Source of the DNA: Roridomyces roridus
Lineage: Eukaryota; Basidiomycota; Agaricomycetes; Agaricales; Mycenaceae
Assembly: GCA_029378245.1 (NCBI GenBank)
Contig: JARKIF010000015.1
Span: 62,001 to 126,000, forward strand
Direction: 5' to 3'
DNA: 64,000 bases
Shown here: in pieces, positions 23,630 through 35,754 of the stretch
Layout of the letters: every line of letters starts with the position of its first letter
How positions within the stretch are numbered: the first letter of the stretch is position 1
Made by a program: the position numbers and the translations under genes
Notes under the pieces: model-generated
Seen by the model: only the letters and a program-made list of their open reading frames with translations
What the model was told of the DNA's origin: nothing
The model's database searches: none

Positions 23630-26600
23630 AGAAAGTATTGATGGGAGTGATGGTGCTGTTCGTTGGATTCCGGATGCTCGGGGCATAGTATGTAGAATCG
23701 AGGGGAAAATGCCATAAATGGAATCTGAACATTCAACGGGATTGATTTCGTGCAGTGTGAATCTTCACTCAAACGCACCGCGCGCCGGAACAAGGACGTC
23801 GAGTTACTCAAACTCGCTCAGCTGGCGGTTTCCCCCCAGAATGCAACGTCGTCGCTCGGAGGGAGAGTCAGGAAAACCCTCCTATTACTGTCCTATTTGC
23901 GAGTACTAGTATAAGCGCAGTGAATACATACCAAAGAAGACACGCACCTCGCGGTCCGATTCCCGCCTGTCTTTTCCAACACCGAGATGGACCGATAAGC
24001 TTGCACAGGAAGGAGTCGACTGAGAACGCACATGGGGACTACATTTGCTAGGTTTGGCTTGAGGAATGTGTCGAGCGGCACAAGCCTCGCTCTCGGTCGT
24101 TTGGAGTTGAGCTCGTCCTCACGTAGAAGTTTTGTTCCCCGTATCCTAAAGGAGAATCAAGTCATTTGAATCGCAGAATTGGATGTACCACGCACCTGGT
24201 ATCCATATCGCAGACACGCCCAAGACCATCGCGCAGTGTGGCCATCTCGCTAGTGGCACTCTCAGCCAACACAAACAACCGACGCATCTCTGTCCGCTGA
24301 GCTTGCAGATTGCGAGCTTGTTTCTCCAGAAGCTTGTTTTGAATGGCGAGCTTCCTCTGGGGGTCTAGTTCCCGCAGACGGTAAGAGTCGCGATCCTTGG
24401 TCAAATCCACCACTTACCACCGCAGCTCCGCAATCTCGACGGCTTGTTCCTCCCCCCGAGTCAAGAGGCACGCAGATCAGGAGCTGTCAACATCGGGTTG
24501 TCGTGAGAGAGTTTCGGGTCAACACTGATGCGACTGATCGTTCCCGCCAAAATTGACGTGATCCGATCAGATCATTACGTAGGGAGGGTGTCTGACCTCG
24601 AAAACTTTTTTCGAAAGTTGCTCAGAATGTCTTGTTATGCACAAAAAACATTGGCATCACTGGACTTCCTTTTTGGGATGTCAAAACTCTCTCACGATAC
24701 CCAATGTCTGACATTTCTGATCTGCGTGCCCCTTGCCCCGAGTGTGCATTTTTTGTGTTTCGGTGCGGTGTTGATCGAGGGCGCGCCGGAGAACCTCCAA
24801 GGAGTCCCCCATTCCCGAGATGGTGGCTGGAAGCAAGAGCTTTGTCAGCGTGCCAAACAAGACACGGCAATCTAACGGCCGCGAAGTCTGTCACGTGTGA
24901 CCCTCGTGGCTTGTCTTTTTCGTTCATCTTGACAAGGCATTCCTCCGCTTCGCTCCGGAAATTTGTTTGCCCAGAGGCAAGTCAACAATTGAACAGAATC
25001 AATTGCAAGTATGTATGCACTGGACTCAATGAACAATCAAGTAATAACCACAAATCGAAGCAGCGCCTGGCGTAATTCGATCAGAAACAACATAGCTGGA
25101 GCTGAGACGCGGCACCCCGACTCGGAATTCAATTGGTCTGAGATGAACATGGAGAAGGGAAGAAACCTAATTTCCATATGTCATGCGCGCAACTGAGGGA
25201 GAGACAGATAGCGAGGGCCCAGCGGTCAGCTGCGAGGATACCAACAGAAAGACAAAATGATGGCGTGCTTCGTTCGTTTGACCAGTGCGGAGTTGAGTGC
25301 TCCTCGCTCGTTTGAAGCGCAAGTTGCGATGTGGACGAAAGACAATGAGGCCAACGAATTGCGAGAGGGGAAGTGAGGGTGTGACACCGTGTGAGGGAAG
25401 CCATCCGGGGCGCAGATATTTTGGTGGTTGCAGCGCGAAGGAGGCACCAAGGACCAAGGGAACCAGGAAATAGCACAGTTCAGTCACCAGTGAGGAGATA
25501 AGGTATAACAGAAGTTCGACGTGTTGCAAATGCAGTTGTTGACGAGCGAAAATATTCCGGGGAGGGGAGAGAGAAAGGGAGAGAAACGGGGTAATTGGGG
25601 TGGATGGAACTTCGACCCTATATATTCGGATGAGCCGCGGGGACGCGTGTCTCGGCCTTTGAAGCTGTTGAACCGGCGCTACTGCGATCTGTCATGCAAA
25701 GCTGTAGAGCTCTGTAGAGCTTGTCAGATTTTTGATTAATCCACAGAGCAGCTTCCGGCAGGCCTACGTCGCCTCAAGCCGGCGGCACATGGCCTGAGAT
25801 GCTGTTGAGCTCCAGGTTCTCATGGGAAAAAATGAATATGCATCTTGAGGGAGACCATTGGCTCCTAGGCTCAGATGAGAGAGAAGGACAAAGAGAGGTT
25901 TGCACAAATGGGGACGGAGAAGAAGATTCTAGTCAAAATGGTGCTATAATGTTAAAGAACGGATAATCCGCTCGAGCATCCTCCCGTCATCTGTCTCTCT
26001 TCCGCGGGTGGTGTCCTCCGCTACGCTTAGTCCACGACGCACCGATGGTCTTCTTGCCGTCGACGGCTCAGGTGTCCGGTGGAGATTTAAATACAGATTC
26101 CGACTCCCAAGTCCGTCTCGACTGTCGCTGGTCCTGGCAATCATGCGACCTTGCGCACACGGCGCCTTTGATGTTCGTCTCATACCTCTCTGGCAGCGGC
26201 GTCTCGAGGAGTTTTGTGTATTGTTCACTAAGATCCTGCTCCAAACTCGACTCCATTCTTAGCCTTGTCTATTGCTCCCCGATGTGCTCACACTGCTGAA
26301 TCTGAATTGTACTACCGCAACGTAGTTCACCCAAAGGCCCCCGACGTATCAAAGATCAGCTCCCAACAAGATTCCAATGATGTTACTCGGAATAAAGCGA
26401 AGGCAACGCAGCTCGCGCGCACCATGGTCAACGATGACAACTAACCATCCGGAAAGAACGACTCGGATAAGTCACCTCCATTCGTACCCCTCATCATCCT
26501 CCGAGTCCGAACGCTTGGGCTGTTGCAAGGGGGTTGGGGGCCCATAATACTTGAAACGTGCGTGGTGGCAGACTGGTAGCGCTATAGCAGTACTGATTCT

Positions 26601-28195
26601 AACTATCTTGGAATGAGTTGTTCCGTTCCCATCAGCTCAAGTATGGCATCGGAAAGTTGGAAAATGGCCGGGAAGACCGAAGTTCAAAATAGTTTGTGAG
26701 GACTCGGGATCCTGAAACACAGTCCACTGGGGCTTTCGTGGGGCTCACTCTCGTCATCTTCTATCATTCCACCCGGACTCATTTCAGGCAGTGACTCGAT
26801 CCGCCGCACACCCATCCCATCCTGGGGTCCCGCATGCTCAACGCCGTGTATTTCCGCGTCTTTTCCGCGTCCTGTGCCTTGGCTCCACCGAAGCTCTGTG
26901 TACTCCGGGGAGGACTCGGGGGACCTTTTCGATTGTCGAACTTGGTGAGTGTCTGCTCATGCTCACTTGATCAATCCCATTCTTGCTGTCGATCAGTTAA
27001 TCATCTTCCTATGTAGTGTTCTGGTTTTGTCGTTCAACTCGGGGGCTTTGAGTCAATCACGGCTCGATTGGCAGCTCCCGAGGGTCTACTTTCGATGTGA
27101 TGCTGGGGAGCTTTGTTTTCTTGTGGCAACACGTGTTTGCCGTACGTGACTCCAAACATACGTGCATCCGACCATTCATGCTTTCAAGACAGCGCCAAAA
27201 GAGCTTCTTGTGCTCCGATTTCATCATGGGGGCTATGTGTTTTTTTCTTCTGTCGATAGGGTCCTCATTGGACAGCAACTCTTTCAAAATCGCAGGGAAC
27301 CCGTCACAAATTGGAGCTATGCCTCTATCAGGTGGGAGAAGTTCATGAACACATATCACATTTGGTCACTAAATTTATTTAAAATGCCCGGGGGGCGCGG
27401 AGGTTGTAAACCCAAAACCGTTCGGCGGACCTCACAAGAGTAGTCTCCTCCAATCCGGCGTCAAACTGTGATGGTTCTCAGGATCACCGTTGTAGATCCG
27501 TCGTGCAAATCAATAATCGCAGCGAGTTGGATCCTGCACTACTTGGGTCGATCAGCTTCATTAGATCGAAGCATTCACCAAGTCAAGAGCATGTGCTCAT
27601 CTTCTTCCAGCTTGCCATCCAATTGCAGGCGGAGCGCTGACCATACGACTTGGCGGCCGACATCTCTCTGGGAAGCCCACGAGAGTTCGAACGCCACCAC
27701 ATCAACATCATGAGTTAGGCTCGCCAAACTTCCACAATCTGAATCTCAGGCCTTTTACGCTCACCTCCCAGTTGACAGTCTCCGCAGACGTCGGCAACTT
27801 CTATGGAATTTTGCCATTGACAGTTCGTTGCATCCGATCAGCTCTAACTATGGGCTCAATGGATGAGGGCTGGGCTTGGACGCCTCAGTTTACCGCCGAC
27901 CTCCGTTCCAGGCGCTTCTGAATGCTGTGGACTTACGGTAGGTACACCGAGCCAGGATGCCGGTTATTATAAGTTATAACTTTGCCACACTAACCCTATT
28001 CCCACTGCCAGTTTTTACAGTGTTCTATTTCATCAAAAAAAAAGAAGTTTCGTTCACACAAAGGCCCGTGTGGAGATCGAGAACGCCGGGCACTACTGAT
28101 ACTTATACAGAGGACATCCGCCCTCACACTGTGTGTCTACGCCTTTTCTCCTCCTGTCCACACCGTCGTTCATTTTCCTCAGTCTGCGTCACCCA
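23630..28195. other. Long gene-poor stretch
   Basis: About 4.6 kb without a confident gene. A minus-strand coiled-coil-like fragment lies at 24162-24480 (separate entry). Other open frames, such as 25129-25529 and 25944-26300, lack an ATG in a sensible context or any domain. Confidence 0.55.
24162..24480 (-). pseudogene. Coiled-coil-like gene fragment with a stop
   Basis: On the minus strand a frame reading GEEQAVEIAELRW is followed by TAA and then VVDLTKDRDSYRLRELDPQR with further heptad-like Leu, Gln and Lys-rich sequence to about 24180. The same frame on both sides of the stop suggests a decayed coiled-coil gene. A GTAAGT overlaps the stop, so an intron donor is an alternative. A possible downstream exon reaches 23893. 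No function is assigned. Confidence 0.3.
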
Positions 28196-29105
28196 ATGCC
28201 ACGGACTCTCAATTTGAAACACGCGACATCGTCTCCCGCCCTCCTTGATTCGGTTCTGGGCGCTCGCCGATGCCGGAAGGCTACACTCTCAGGTGAGGAA
28301 GTGTGGCCTGTCCATCTCGAAGCTGCAATGCTGGAAGGTGAGTCAGCTTCGTACAACAATTCAGTCTTCAGCTGAAGATCCTCATTTAGGATTGGCCAAC
28401 TACGTCCCTGATGAATCGCGAGAAACCCAAATGTTGGGACGCTTCCGTGGACGCAATCGGTTTATCTCGGACTACATTTTCGCCAAGACGGGGGAACGAA
28501 GGACGAATAAGCAAGTTGGGAGTCGAATGCAGCAGTTGAGGAATTGCTCTACGGACCCAGAACGTCAGCCTTGGGTTATCTCTTGATTCCGGTGTTTTCT
28601 AATTGGCATTACAGTCCGTCAACTGCTCCTCCCAGTGGGTCACTCTGCTTCCACTCCGCTGGAATGGAGCTCCTGTGTGTCCGACTACTCTATGGGCACC
28701 GAATACACCGCGGCCGAGCGAACACCGATCTCAATCTCCATGCACAAGCTCCCCCCTAATTCCCTCCCGAACCCCTACACCTTCGGGCACGACGCTTATC
28801 TCGAAAGCCAGTTGATTGCCCCAGCGGCGACGCTGATTTCCAGCCGTCCTATCTCTGCGCAGTCATACTTTTCCGTCTGGTACGGCGAGGAGTGTGTTCA
28901 CACCGAAAGTGTCCCGCTTACGGGGCTGGCGGACAAACCGGTGAATGGGGTGCCTGGGCATCTGCACCGCTCAATCCTGGTCCCGGCATTTTGGCGGCAA
29001 ATCATCACCAGTCCTGATCCAACGCAGTTTGTTATAACGCAGGAAGTTGTGAAGGATGACCATTGGATGGTTGTTTTCTCGGCGGAATATAGATTCGTGC
29101 CGTAA
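28196..29105 (+). CDS. TEA/ATTS-domain transcription factor
   Basis: Three exons (28196-28337, 28390-28563, 28615-29105) give 268 residues. The TEA DNA-binding domain runs from VWPVHLEAAMLEGLANYVP through GRFRGRNRFISDYIFAKTGE to RRTNKQVGSRMQQL. This matches the three-helix TEA fold, including the conserved K-Q-V-(S/G)-(S/R) recognition helix. The intron falls inside helix 1. The C-terminal half (from about residue 110) has strand-like sequence with an HWMVVFSAEYRFVP end and may be the protein-interaction domain. Fungal TEA factors regulate hyphal and conidial or fruiting development. The protein is short for the family. Its targets are unknown. Confidence 0.9.
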
Positions 29106-29600
29106 CCCTCTCTCGAACACATACATACGGCGCATTCTCAAGTTATAGAGTAAAGTAACTGTACACAATCAGCCACATAATCATTGGCACCGCTTTGCCG
29201 CCGTGATGGTATCTGCAAAACGTGCACAAACACCTGATTTCAACCTGATTTGCTCAGTTGAAAACCAAATTGTCCACTGTCATGTCATCACCTGCAAAAT
29301 GATGCCAGTCGAACGGTAGGCTGTTCCTGGATTGGTTGGCCTCTGACTGTCACTCGCCATGAGAGGATTCATGAGGGGAAGTATGAACGAATATCAACAG
29401 ACGGTGATCTTGAAACTGTTTCATTGCCATGTTCCTCTCGCCCATGCGATCTCCTGTAGAGACTGCATTCAAAACACCGATCAATACGTCCTTGTTGTTT
29501 CCGCTTACCCTGGTTCACCGTTCCCCTGACGATCGAGCTCCTGACAACACATCCATCCATCCTATATGACACAGGCGTTGGCATCCGTTCCGCATCAAAA
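29106..29600. other. Intergenic, no gene seen
   Basis: About 500 bases between two plus-strand genes. No coding or structured element is recognised. Confidence 0.6.
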
Positions 29601-30719
29601 ATGCGGCTGTCTCTGCTATACACACTCGGGCTGGCCGCTTTCTCCACCTCCAACGCAGCCGATATCACCCGGACTTTGAAACGAGGCTTCCGGACTTCCG
29701 ATGTACGTATCCGCTCGAGCACCACAGGCTCTGGAGGGCGTGTTGACCAACGCTCAACGTCTTGCTCGCGGCTTTCCGCTTCTTAAACCCCGGCGCCGCA
29801 GTGCGTCATTATCCGCCTGCTTTGTGTGAAATTCTTGACTGAACCTGACAGGCAACTTTCCCCGCCAATCCACCCCTTCAGCTGTGGCCCCTCTGCAGTA
29901 CGCTTCTCAGAATCCACCTCGCATTCCGCTCACGCATCTGTAGGGTGACTTGCAACATCCACGTTTCTCCCACCAACTCTGGCAGTCAGGGGCCGACCGG
30001 CTGGTTTATGCAGTCGATGGGGGGCAACGGAATATTCTACGGTGTCCAGATGTCCCAGAGTGACGGTAATGCGTTGGTGGTATCCTTCTCCTACACGCCG
30101 GGATCCACGTCACACTTCCCCATGCTGGCGTCAACGACACTGTATAGCCAGTACCCGTATATGGCGGCCATCATCAGCGCCGACTCGGATAGCAATGATC
30201 TCAGCTCGGCATCCACCAAGTGAGTTGTATTTGCGCCTTTGCCGTTCCTGTCTGAAATCCTCGGCCTCCCTCCTAGTTACGCGTTTTTCGGAAAATCCGG
30301 TGACGTCCCTGAAGGCCGCCCATCCCCCAACACTGCCAATTCATACAGCGACGCCACGAGCACCTACGGTGTTGGGGTCGAGACCGCCCTGTGGAGTTAT
30401 GATCCCGCCACCCGTGTGCTCACGCCGAGTTGGATCAACGACAACGGGCAGCGCGTTCCGGCCTATTTGATGTATGACACCTGGGATGGTGCGTGGTCCC
30501 TTCGAGTCCGTGTATATTCCTTGACCCGACCCTTATTTTTCAGGCAAGTTCTTCGTGGCGGGACAGAGTTCAGTCGAGTCCTCCCCGGTATTTCTGAACG
30601 GTGGTCTGCCTATGGTACGTCTCTCCCTCTCTCTTCTTGGCTCAGGATTCCAACGTGAAATACAGACGTTTACCTGCCTCGACGTTGTGCCGATTGTTCC
30701 GCCAGATGAGACCAGATGA
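29601..30719 (+). CDS. Secreted protein of unknown function
   Basis: Seven exons (29601-29702, 29728-29800, 29852-29897, 29944-30219, 30277-30488, 30544-30614, 30666-30719) give 277 residues, all with consistent phases. The first intron is only 25 bases by this model and may be mis-set. The signal peptide is MRLSLLYTLGLAAFSTSNA. A prosegment-like region TNAQRLARGFPLLKPRRR follows; similar sequences occur at the N-terminus of many Agaricomycete secreted proteins. The body is Ser/Gly/Tyr-rich and strand-like (GWFMQSMGGNGIFYGVQM), ending FTCLDVVPIVPP. No catalytic motif is visible and no function is claimed. Confidence 0.75.
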
Positions 30720-32966
30720 GCAGTGGATATGGCGTGGCGGAGTTGTTGTGTGATTATGAATTCGTTTTGAATGTCGTTGGTTCCTGTGAGTATACCTTGG
30801 ACTTGTATTGATCAGAGGACCGCAACCGGGATGAGAGTTCGTCGGCTTAAATCGGAAACTCGACGTGGACAAATAAGCCTGCAGATACACGCCCAGCGAT
30901 ATGGACTTCAGATGCGGGCCAGTTCTCAGATAATCAAGGTTTATTTGATGTCGATCCGGGAATACCAAGGGGGTGCTGTCTCGGGGTGAAATCTGTGCTT
31001 GCATCAGCTAGTTCGAGAAGAGGAAATCGTCCACGCACCCCATCGCAACGATATTCTTGGGTTAAGAAGCTGGAAGCACTCCTTCACGCTTTGCGCCAGC
31101 GTTGGAGTTTCAATGCCCTCAGCGATTATGACCTGGAGCTTCGGCAATACAGCCCGAACCGTTGATGAGATTGTCCGAACGCTCGAATTAATATTGGAGG
31201 TTGAGCGTTACAGAGTCCAGACGTGAGGGACCGTGTTGTGAGCAAGCTTTTGATTGAGGGATGCACCTGGGAGGGAACTGGGGACCTCAGATGTAGTGAC
31301 AGAACCTCTAATTCGACCCGGCCAAGTCTGTCGAAATCCGGGAGTTGCATCTGCGGCAGGTAGATTTATGGCGTCGAGACGAATGCCACAAGGTGGGCAA
31401 ATTCGTCAAAGACATCTAAAAGGCGGGAAAGTTGGCGTGTTGCGGAAAGTGGGACTGTGCAGCATGGGTCCATCTACGACAGACGAGGGCGCATGCGTGC
31501 AGGTCGTTTGCGTCGCCAGATCCCACGATTCGGTCGATGAGCTCGGTAATATTCAGAGTCGAGTGCATTTGCTTGGATCCAAGGCCAATAGCCGGGCTAT
31601 CGCACCGCGGTCGACGTCGGACGTGGTGGTAAGAGTCAGAAACTGGTGATGGGTATCACCGGCGACTTGATGAACCCCGGTCCGACAGCTTGTTTGGTCC
31701 GGCATTTTCACAGACTTGCTTCAGACCACCACCACCAGCTTGTCCCCTGATTCCTCTTGATTCCTCCGCCCGAGCTTGAGCGGGCAATTTTCCAGACAGC
31801 TACCGTCCTATCGTCAGTGCCACCGATAGGCTGCCACCCCAAAAATAAATTTCGGAATACAAGGCTGTGCTCCCCGAGGTCGCCGTTCGGTCGGTTTTTT
31901 TTTGTTGGCGACAACGGCAGCTTTCTTCCTCCGATCCCGCTGGGCTCCCCGTGCTTATCATCTCATCATGAGGCATTGCATTGTACTTATTCTGGACCGG
32001 GTCCGGGGACTTTCAATTCCAAGATCGTCGTCTGTCATCCTCGGAAACCCAATATGGCCAACTACTCCAGCGTCCCCAATCCGGTAAAGTTCGAGTGTGC
32101 GGCTTCAGAAGGTGAGATTCCGCCTGTTCTGTCACATTCGGACTGCAATATCGACCACCCACAGACTTTCCATCCCGTGAGACGTGGACATATCTAAGAT
32201 TCTAAATGTACACGCCGACCCACCTTCCTCCACACTGGCTAATATTGCATGAATGGAAGCCAAGTTTTCTCTCTCCTATCCATATCGTTCCTGACACCAG
32301 TGCAAGAACTGCCGAGCCCACGTCTGTGCTTCTCTGCCATGCTCAATTATACGTACACTCACACGGCGGGCTGTGTGTGTGATATTATTATGCGGGACGC
32401 CGCACGGGGCGCCACCAAATTAGACCGTCCATTCAGACGAATGTGGCATGCTGGGCCCAGATGCTTGGCGAGTACGTATATCCTCTGTCGAGTAGGGCAT
32501 TCATCGAATGCATAATGAACAGTTGCGGCGCCGGTGGTCGACGTCATTGGGCGTTCTTCAGTTGGTGAGTTCACGAGAAAGAGTTCCGGGTTTCGATCTC
32601 ATGCATGCGTGGACCGAGCACTGCCGGCGCTGTGGACGGCGGAGCAAAACTCTCTTTCCCAAATTTCCCAAGGGGCGGATGTCTATCAGCGCCGGTATCC
32701 ACTGGACTGCCTCGCCGGCAGGCAGCCGCTTGGCGGCCGCATGGACTTCATTTCTCACCGCCTTACGACAAAGGGTCGGGAATTGATCGAAGCATCGGTA
32801 ACACAGCATTCCCGACGCTGTGCGCATCAACGTCGCACCGCCATCTTTTCTGGAAGCCCGGTATAAGAGCATGGCCTCGAATCGTTGGTAGTCATCCCAC
32901 CTCCTCTGACTCCTCTTCCGAGATCACTTTCCACTCGGCCCCGACACCCAGTTAGAGACGACCACA
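30720..32966. other. Intergenic with an F-box relic
   Basis: About 2.2 kb. The only coding trace is the minus-strand F-box relic near 31000-31568. The final 200 bases form the upstream region of the bZIP gene, with GTATAAG near 32861. Confidence 0.55.
31000..31568 (-). pseudogene. F-box protein relic
   Basis: From an ATG at 31568 the minus strand reads an F-box-like segment: ITELIDRIVGSGDANDLHAC, then ALVCRRWTHAAQSHF. The frame then stops near 31429. The next frame carries on with family-like sequence (LDVFDEFAHLVAFVS, and MQLPDFDRLGRVELEVLSLH after it) before further breaks. At least one frameshift is needed, so this looks like a decayed paralog of the large F-box family. Unrecognised introns remain possible. 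Confidence 0.5.
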
Positions 32967-33551
32967 ATGTCAAACATGTACACATATCCCCAGCACTCCC
33001 AGCAGCTCGACTACTCCTCGATGCAGGGAGTCAACGCTGGATACTACGCCCAGCCCGGCGGGCACTACTCGCCCAACAGCTCCCCCACCTTGTCCTCCTC
33101 CATGGTGGGTCCACACCGGACCCACCCCTCCATCAACGCCATGCGCAAGCAGTACCCCAACAACATGGTCCCTATCTCCGATGCCCCTACCCAGCCGCGG
33201 ACGTACGCCACGCCCTCCCTGACCTCCAAGAAAGAGATTCCCGCCTTCTTCTCTGGTCAACGGCGGCGCTCCCCTCACTATCACTCTCAACTCTCAGACG
33301 AGGAGGAGGACGAGTTGACGGAGGAGCCTCTCGCGCCCAATGCCACCGATCAGGAGAAGATCGAGTACAAACGTCGTCAGAACACGCTCGCTGCTCGACG
33401 GAGCCGCAAGCGCAAGATGATGCACCAGGAGAAGCTCGAGGAGGCTGTCGAGCGCCTTTCGCGGGAGAAGGAGATCTGGAAAACGAGGGCTTTGACCTTG
33501 AGCAACCTCCTCAGAAGCCACGGGCTTCCATGCCCTGACTTCCAGGATTGA
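32967..33551 (+). CDS. bZIP transcription factor, GCN4/CPC1-like basic region
   Basis: This is a single-exon gene of 194 residues. The N-terminal half is Tyr/Ser/Pro-rich. An acidic stretch (residues 110-120) precedes a basic region at 135-151 with NTLAARRSRKRK, matching the Asn-x-x-Ala-Ala-x-x-Ser/Cys-Arg signature of the Gcn4/Cpc1 type. A leucine zipper-like helix runs to about residue 182. Gcn4-type factors activate amino-acid biosynthesis genes under starvation. That role is an inference from the basic region only, and the zipper is short. A six-codon ORF lies upstream at 32871-32891, but a TATA-like GTATAAG at 32861 makes it unclear whether it is transcribed. Confidence 0.88.
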   Translation: MSNMYTYPQHSQQLDYSSMQGVNAGYYAQPGGHYSPNSSPTLSSSMVGPHRTHPSINAMRKQYPNNMVPISDAPTQPRTYATPSLTSKKEIPAFFSGQRRRSPHYHSQLSDEEEDELTEEPLAPNATDQEKIEYKRRQNTLAARRSRKRKMMHQEKLEEAVERLSREKEIWKTRALTLSNLLRSHGLPCPDFQD

Positions 33552-34266
33552 ATGCACAACGCCCTCCGCCAATACCCCGATGCTGACTAGTGCGGCTCGG
33601 TTGTACCCCACCTTCTTCCCCGACACACGATATACGAAGTCATCATGGATGCCCTGCTCATTGCTGTTAAGTATCCTCCTTTTACACAAGCGCCGACTTC
33701 CGACATGTGAGTATCCTCTCCTTTCCTCCCGCATCCAACTCATACTGATTAATTCCTCCTCCTTTACAGACTCAACCTGATATGTTAAAGCCGTGACGTC
33801 GCGCGCGGGCTCAATGAGCCTTGTAGTATGTGCAATTCTTCGCTTTCCACAAAGGAACAAGATCACATCGTATTTATTTTTGTTCTGCTACGATCGGGCA
33901 TGTCTCTTTCCTTGGGAACAATGGATATCTGGTTTATGGTTCTGCGTCTTCGAATCGAATCAATCTAAGAGCGGGGTAATCATGCTGAACGCTGGTTGGA
34001 CGCCACTGATTGAGCTGGCAGTAAGCAGGATCCATGGTAGTGATGACTCTCAGCGAATCAGACTTGCTCGAGCTCATGAACAAATTCAGAACAATCAGAC
34101 TTGCTTCCAATACGAAGGACTTTTACAACGGGGCTTCGGGCAATTCGGTGTCGAGAGGGGGGTCCCAAATATAGAGTATTCGGAGTTAATCAAGATCAAG
34201 ACATGCTATTAGACCAGAGAAGAGGAAAAATACAATCGTTACGTGTCATAAACATCCCGGCGTCCA
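33552..34266. other. Intergenic between convergent genes
   Basis: About 700 bases between the bZIP stop and the stop of the minus-strand GPI protein. A GTGAGT...TTTACAG segment near 33708-33770 could be a 3'-UTR intron of the bZIP transcript. Nothing else is seen. Confidence 0.5.
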
Positions 34267-35290
34267 TCAAAGCGTCCCAGCAAACGCACCAACCAACGCC
34301 ATCACGAGCAAGGTCATCGAGATACGATTGTACTCTGCACCTCCAGTTGGGAGGGCAGTCGAGCCACTGGAGCTCGAGCTCGAGTTGCTGGCACTGGCAT
34401 TGGCACTGGAACTGGAAATGGCAGTCGGGAAAGTGGGGAGCGTCGGCGTCGTGAAGGTGATGCCACCGCCGCCACCAGCTGAATGGAAGCAATTAAGCTC
34501 GGTTCAATGGGTTGAGGTAGGACTGACCTGAACGCGTGGTCGTGGTCGAAGTCGCTCCCGCCCCACTAGCACTCACTCCACCGGAGGATTTACCAGCAGA
34601 TGCAGACAATCCTGACTGCGACGTCCCAGATCCGCTGACGCATTGTCCGTTCTCAGCTGGAAGGAAGGACAACGCTTTTCAGTCAAGCCAATTCAGAGGA
34701 GATTGATCGACTTACTGCAAGTTTCGCCCGCACCTAGGGTGTTACCGGTCTGTTCAGTATACAGGATTGAATTAAGATATGGAAGGACCTACGGCAGCAG
34801 AGTCCATCTGAGCACTCGACGTCGTCGGATTCGGGGCAGGAGCCAGAGGGCGAACCAGAGCAGGTTTCACCATCTGGGCAGCAACCCGGACCATCGCAGA
34901 ATTCGCTGAAGCATAGTCAGTTGGATGATTGCCACGAGGTAGAGATTGTGGCACGTACCCCTCAGCGCAGCATCCGCCGTCTAAAAACGCCGGGGTGAGC
35001 ATGCCGATTAGAGAACAAAGCAATCACAACGCACCAACACAACAGCTCTCCCCCGTCCCACAGCATCCCGAGTCATCAGGACACAAGAAGAACCCAGAAT
35101 CGCATGAATTGCTGTCTGCCTGGCGGGGGAGGGGCCGCCCAGCGACGAGGAGCCCACGGATCAAGCTCTCGGGATGGTTCTTGCGCGCACGGAGCTCGGC
35201 GGGGAGTTTCCTGGGCCGGGTTTCCGAGGCTGAGACGACGCCAGCGAGTGCGACGAGCGACAAGATACAAGTGCGAAGGAGGGAGGGCAT
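34267..35290 (-). CDS. GPI-anchored cysteine-rich surface protein
   Basis: Six exons (35290-35035, 34980-34959, 34905-34793, 34733-34716, 34656-34528, 34478-34267) give 249 residues. The signal peptide (MPSLLRTCILSLVALAGVVS) is followed by an Arg-rich prosegment and a Cys-rich domain with repeated CC pairs (GCCGTGESCCV, GGCCAEG, GPGCCPDGETC, GLCCRAGETC). The C-terminal third is a Ser/Ala/Thr-rich stalk. The protein ends in a hydrophobic GPI-type tail (SMTLLVMALVGAFAGTL). It is expected on the plasma membrane or wall. The function is unknown; such proteins may serve adhesion or environmental sensing. Confidence 0.85.
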
Positions 35291-35754
35291 TTCGGAGCTG
35301 AATAGGTACCCTCTGGGGGCGCCCTTTTTATTCTATTCCGAGACTCCTGAGGGGATATTTAGGGGTTCGACTTTGAATGGGAATACAAATGCTGTTCTAT
35401 TGAGAGAAAGTCAAGTGACGGTCCTGAGAGCAGTGCAAAGACGATCAAGGGCGACTTAGGCTTGGCACGGAGAAGGAACGTGATAGACCTCGAGGAGTCG
35501 GTTGCTGGGATAAACATTCGAAGGTTGTGAGACTTTCAATCCCGAGTCGCAACCGAATCGTAGCAAAAGATTGGTCGACGAGCACATGAGAGTCAGGAGC
35601 AAGAGGCAATTTTGAATTGATGGCTGATCGTCATCCTTCGGCGGAGTTTGGCCGGCCGGCAAACGGTCTCAATGCACAATCCTTGCAAAAAATATTATAC
35701 ATGAAACAGTTACAATCAAGTCAGAAAATGGGCTCTCCAATTCGGCTCTCGTCC
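35291..35754. other. Intergenic, no gene seen
   Basis: About 460 bases between two minus-strand genes, probably the promoter of the GPI protein. No other element is recognised. Confidence 0.55.

Noticed and set aside
25167..25529. Minus-strand open frame with a hydrophobic N-terminus and a TATA-like element upstream
   Set aside because: There is no ATG at the start of the frame and no recognisable family or exon continuation.
32871..32891. Six-codon upstream ORF before the bZIP gene, suggesting Gcn4-type translational control
   Set aside because: A TATA-like GTATAAG sits just before it, so transcription may begin after the small ORF. A single short uORF is weak evidence.
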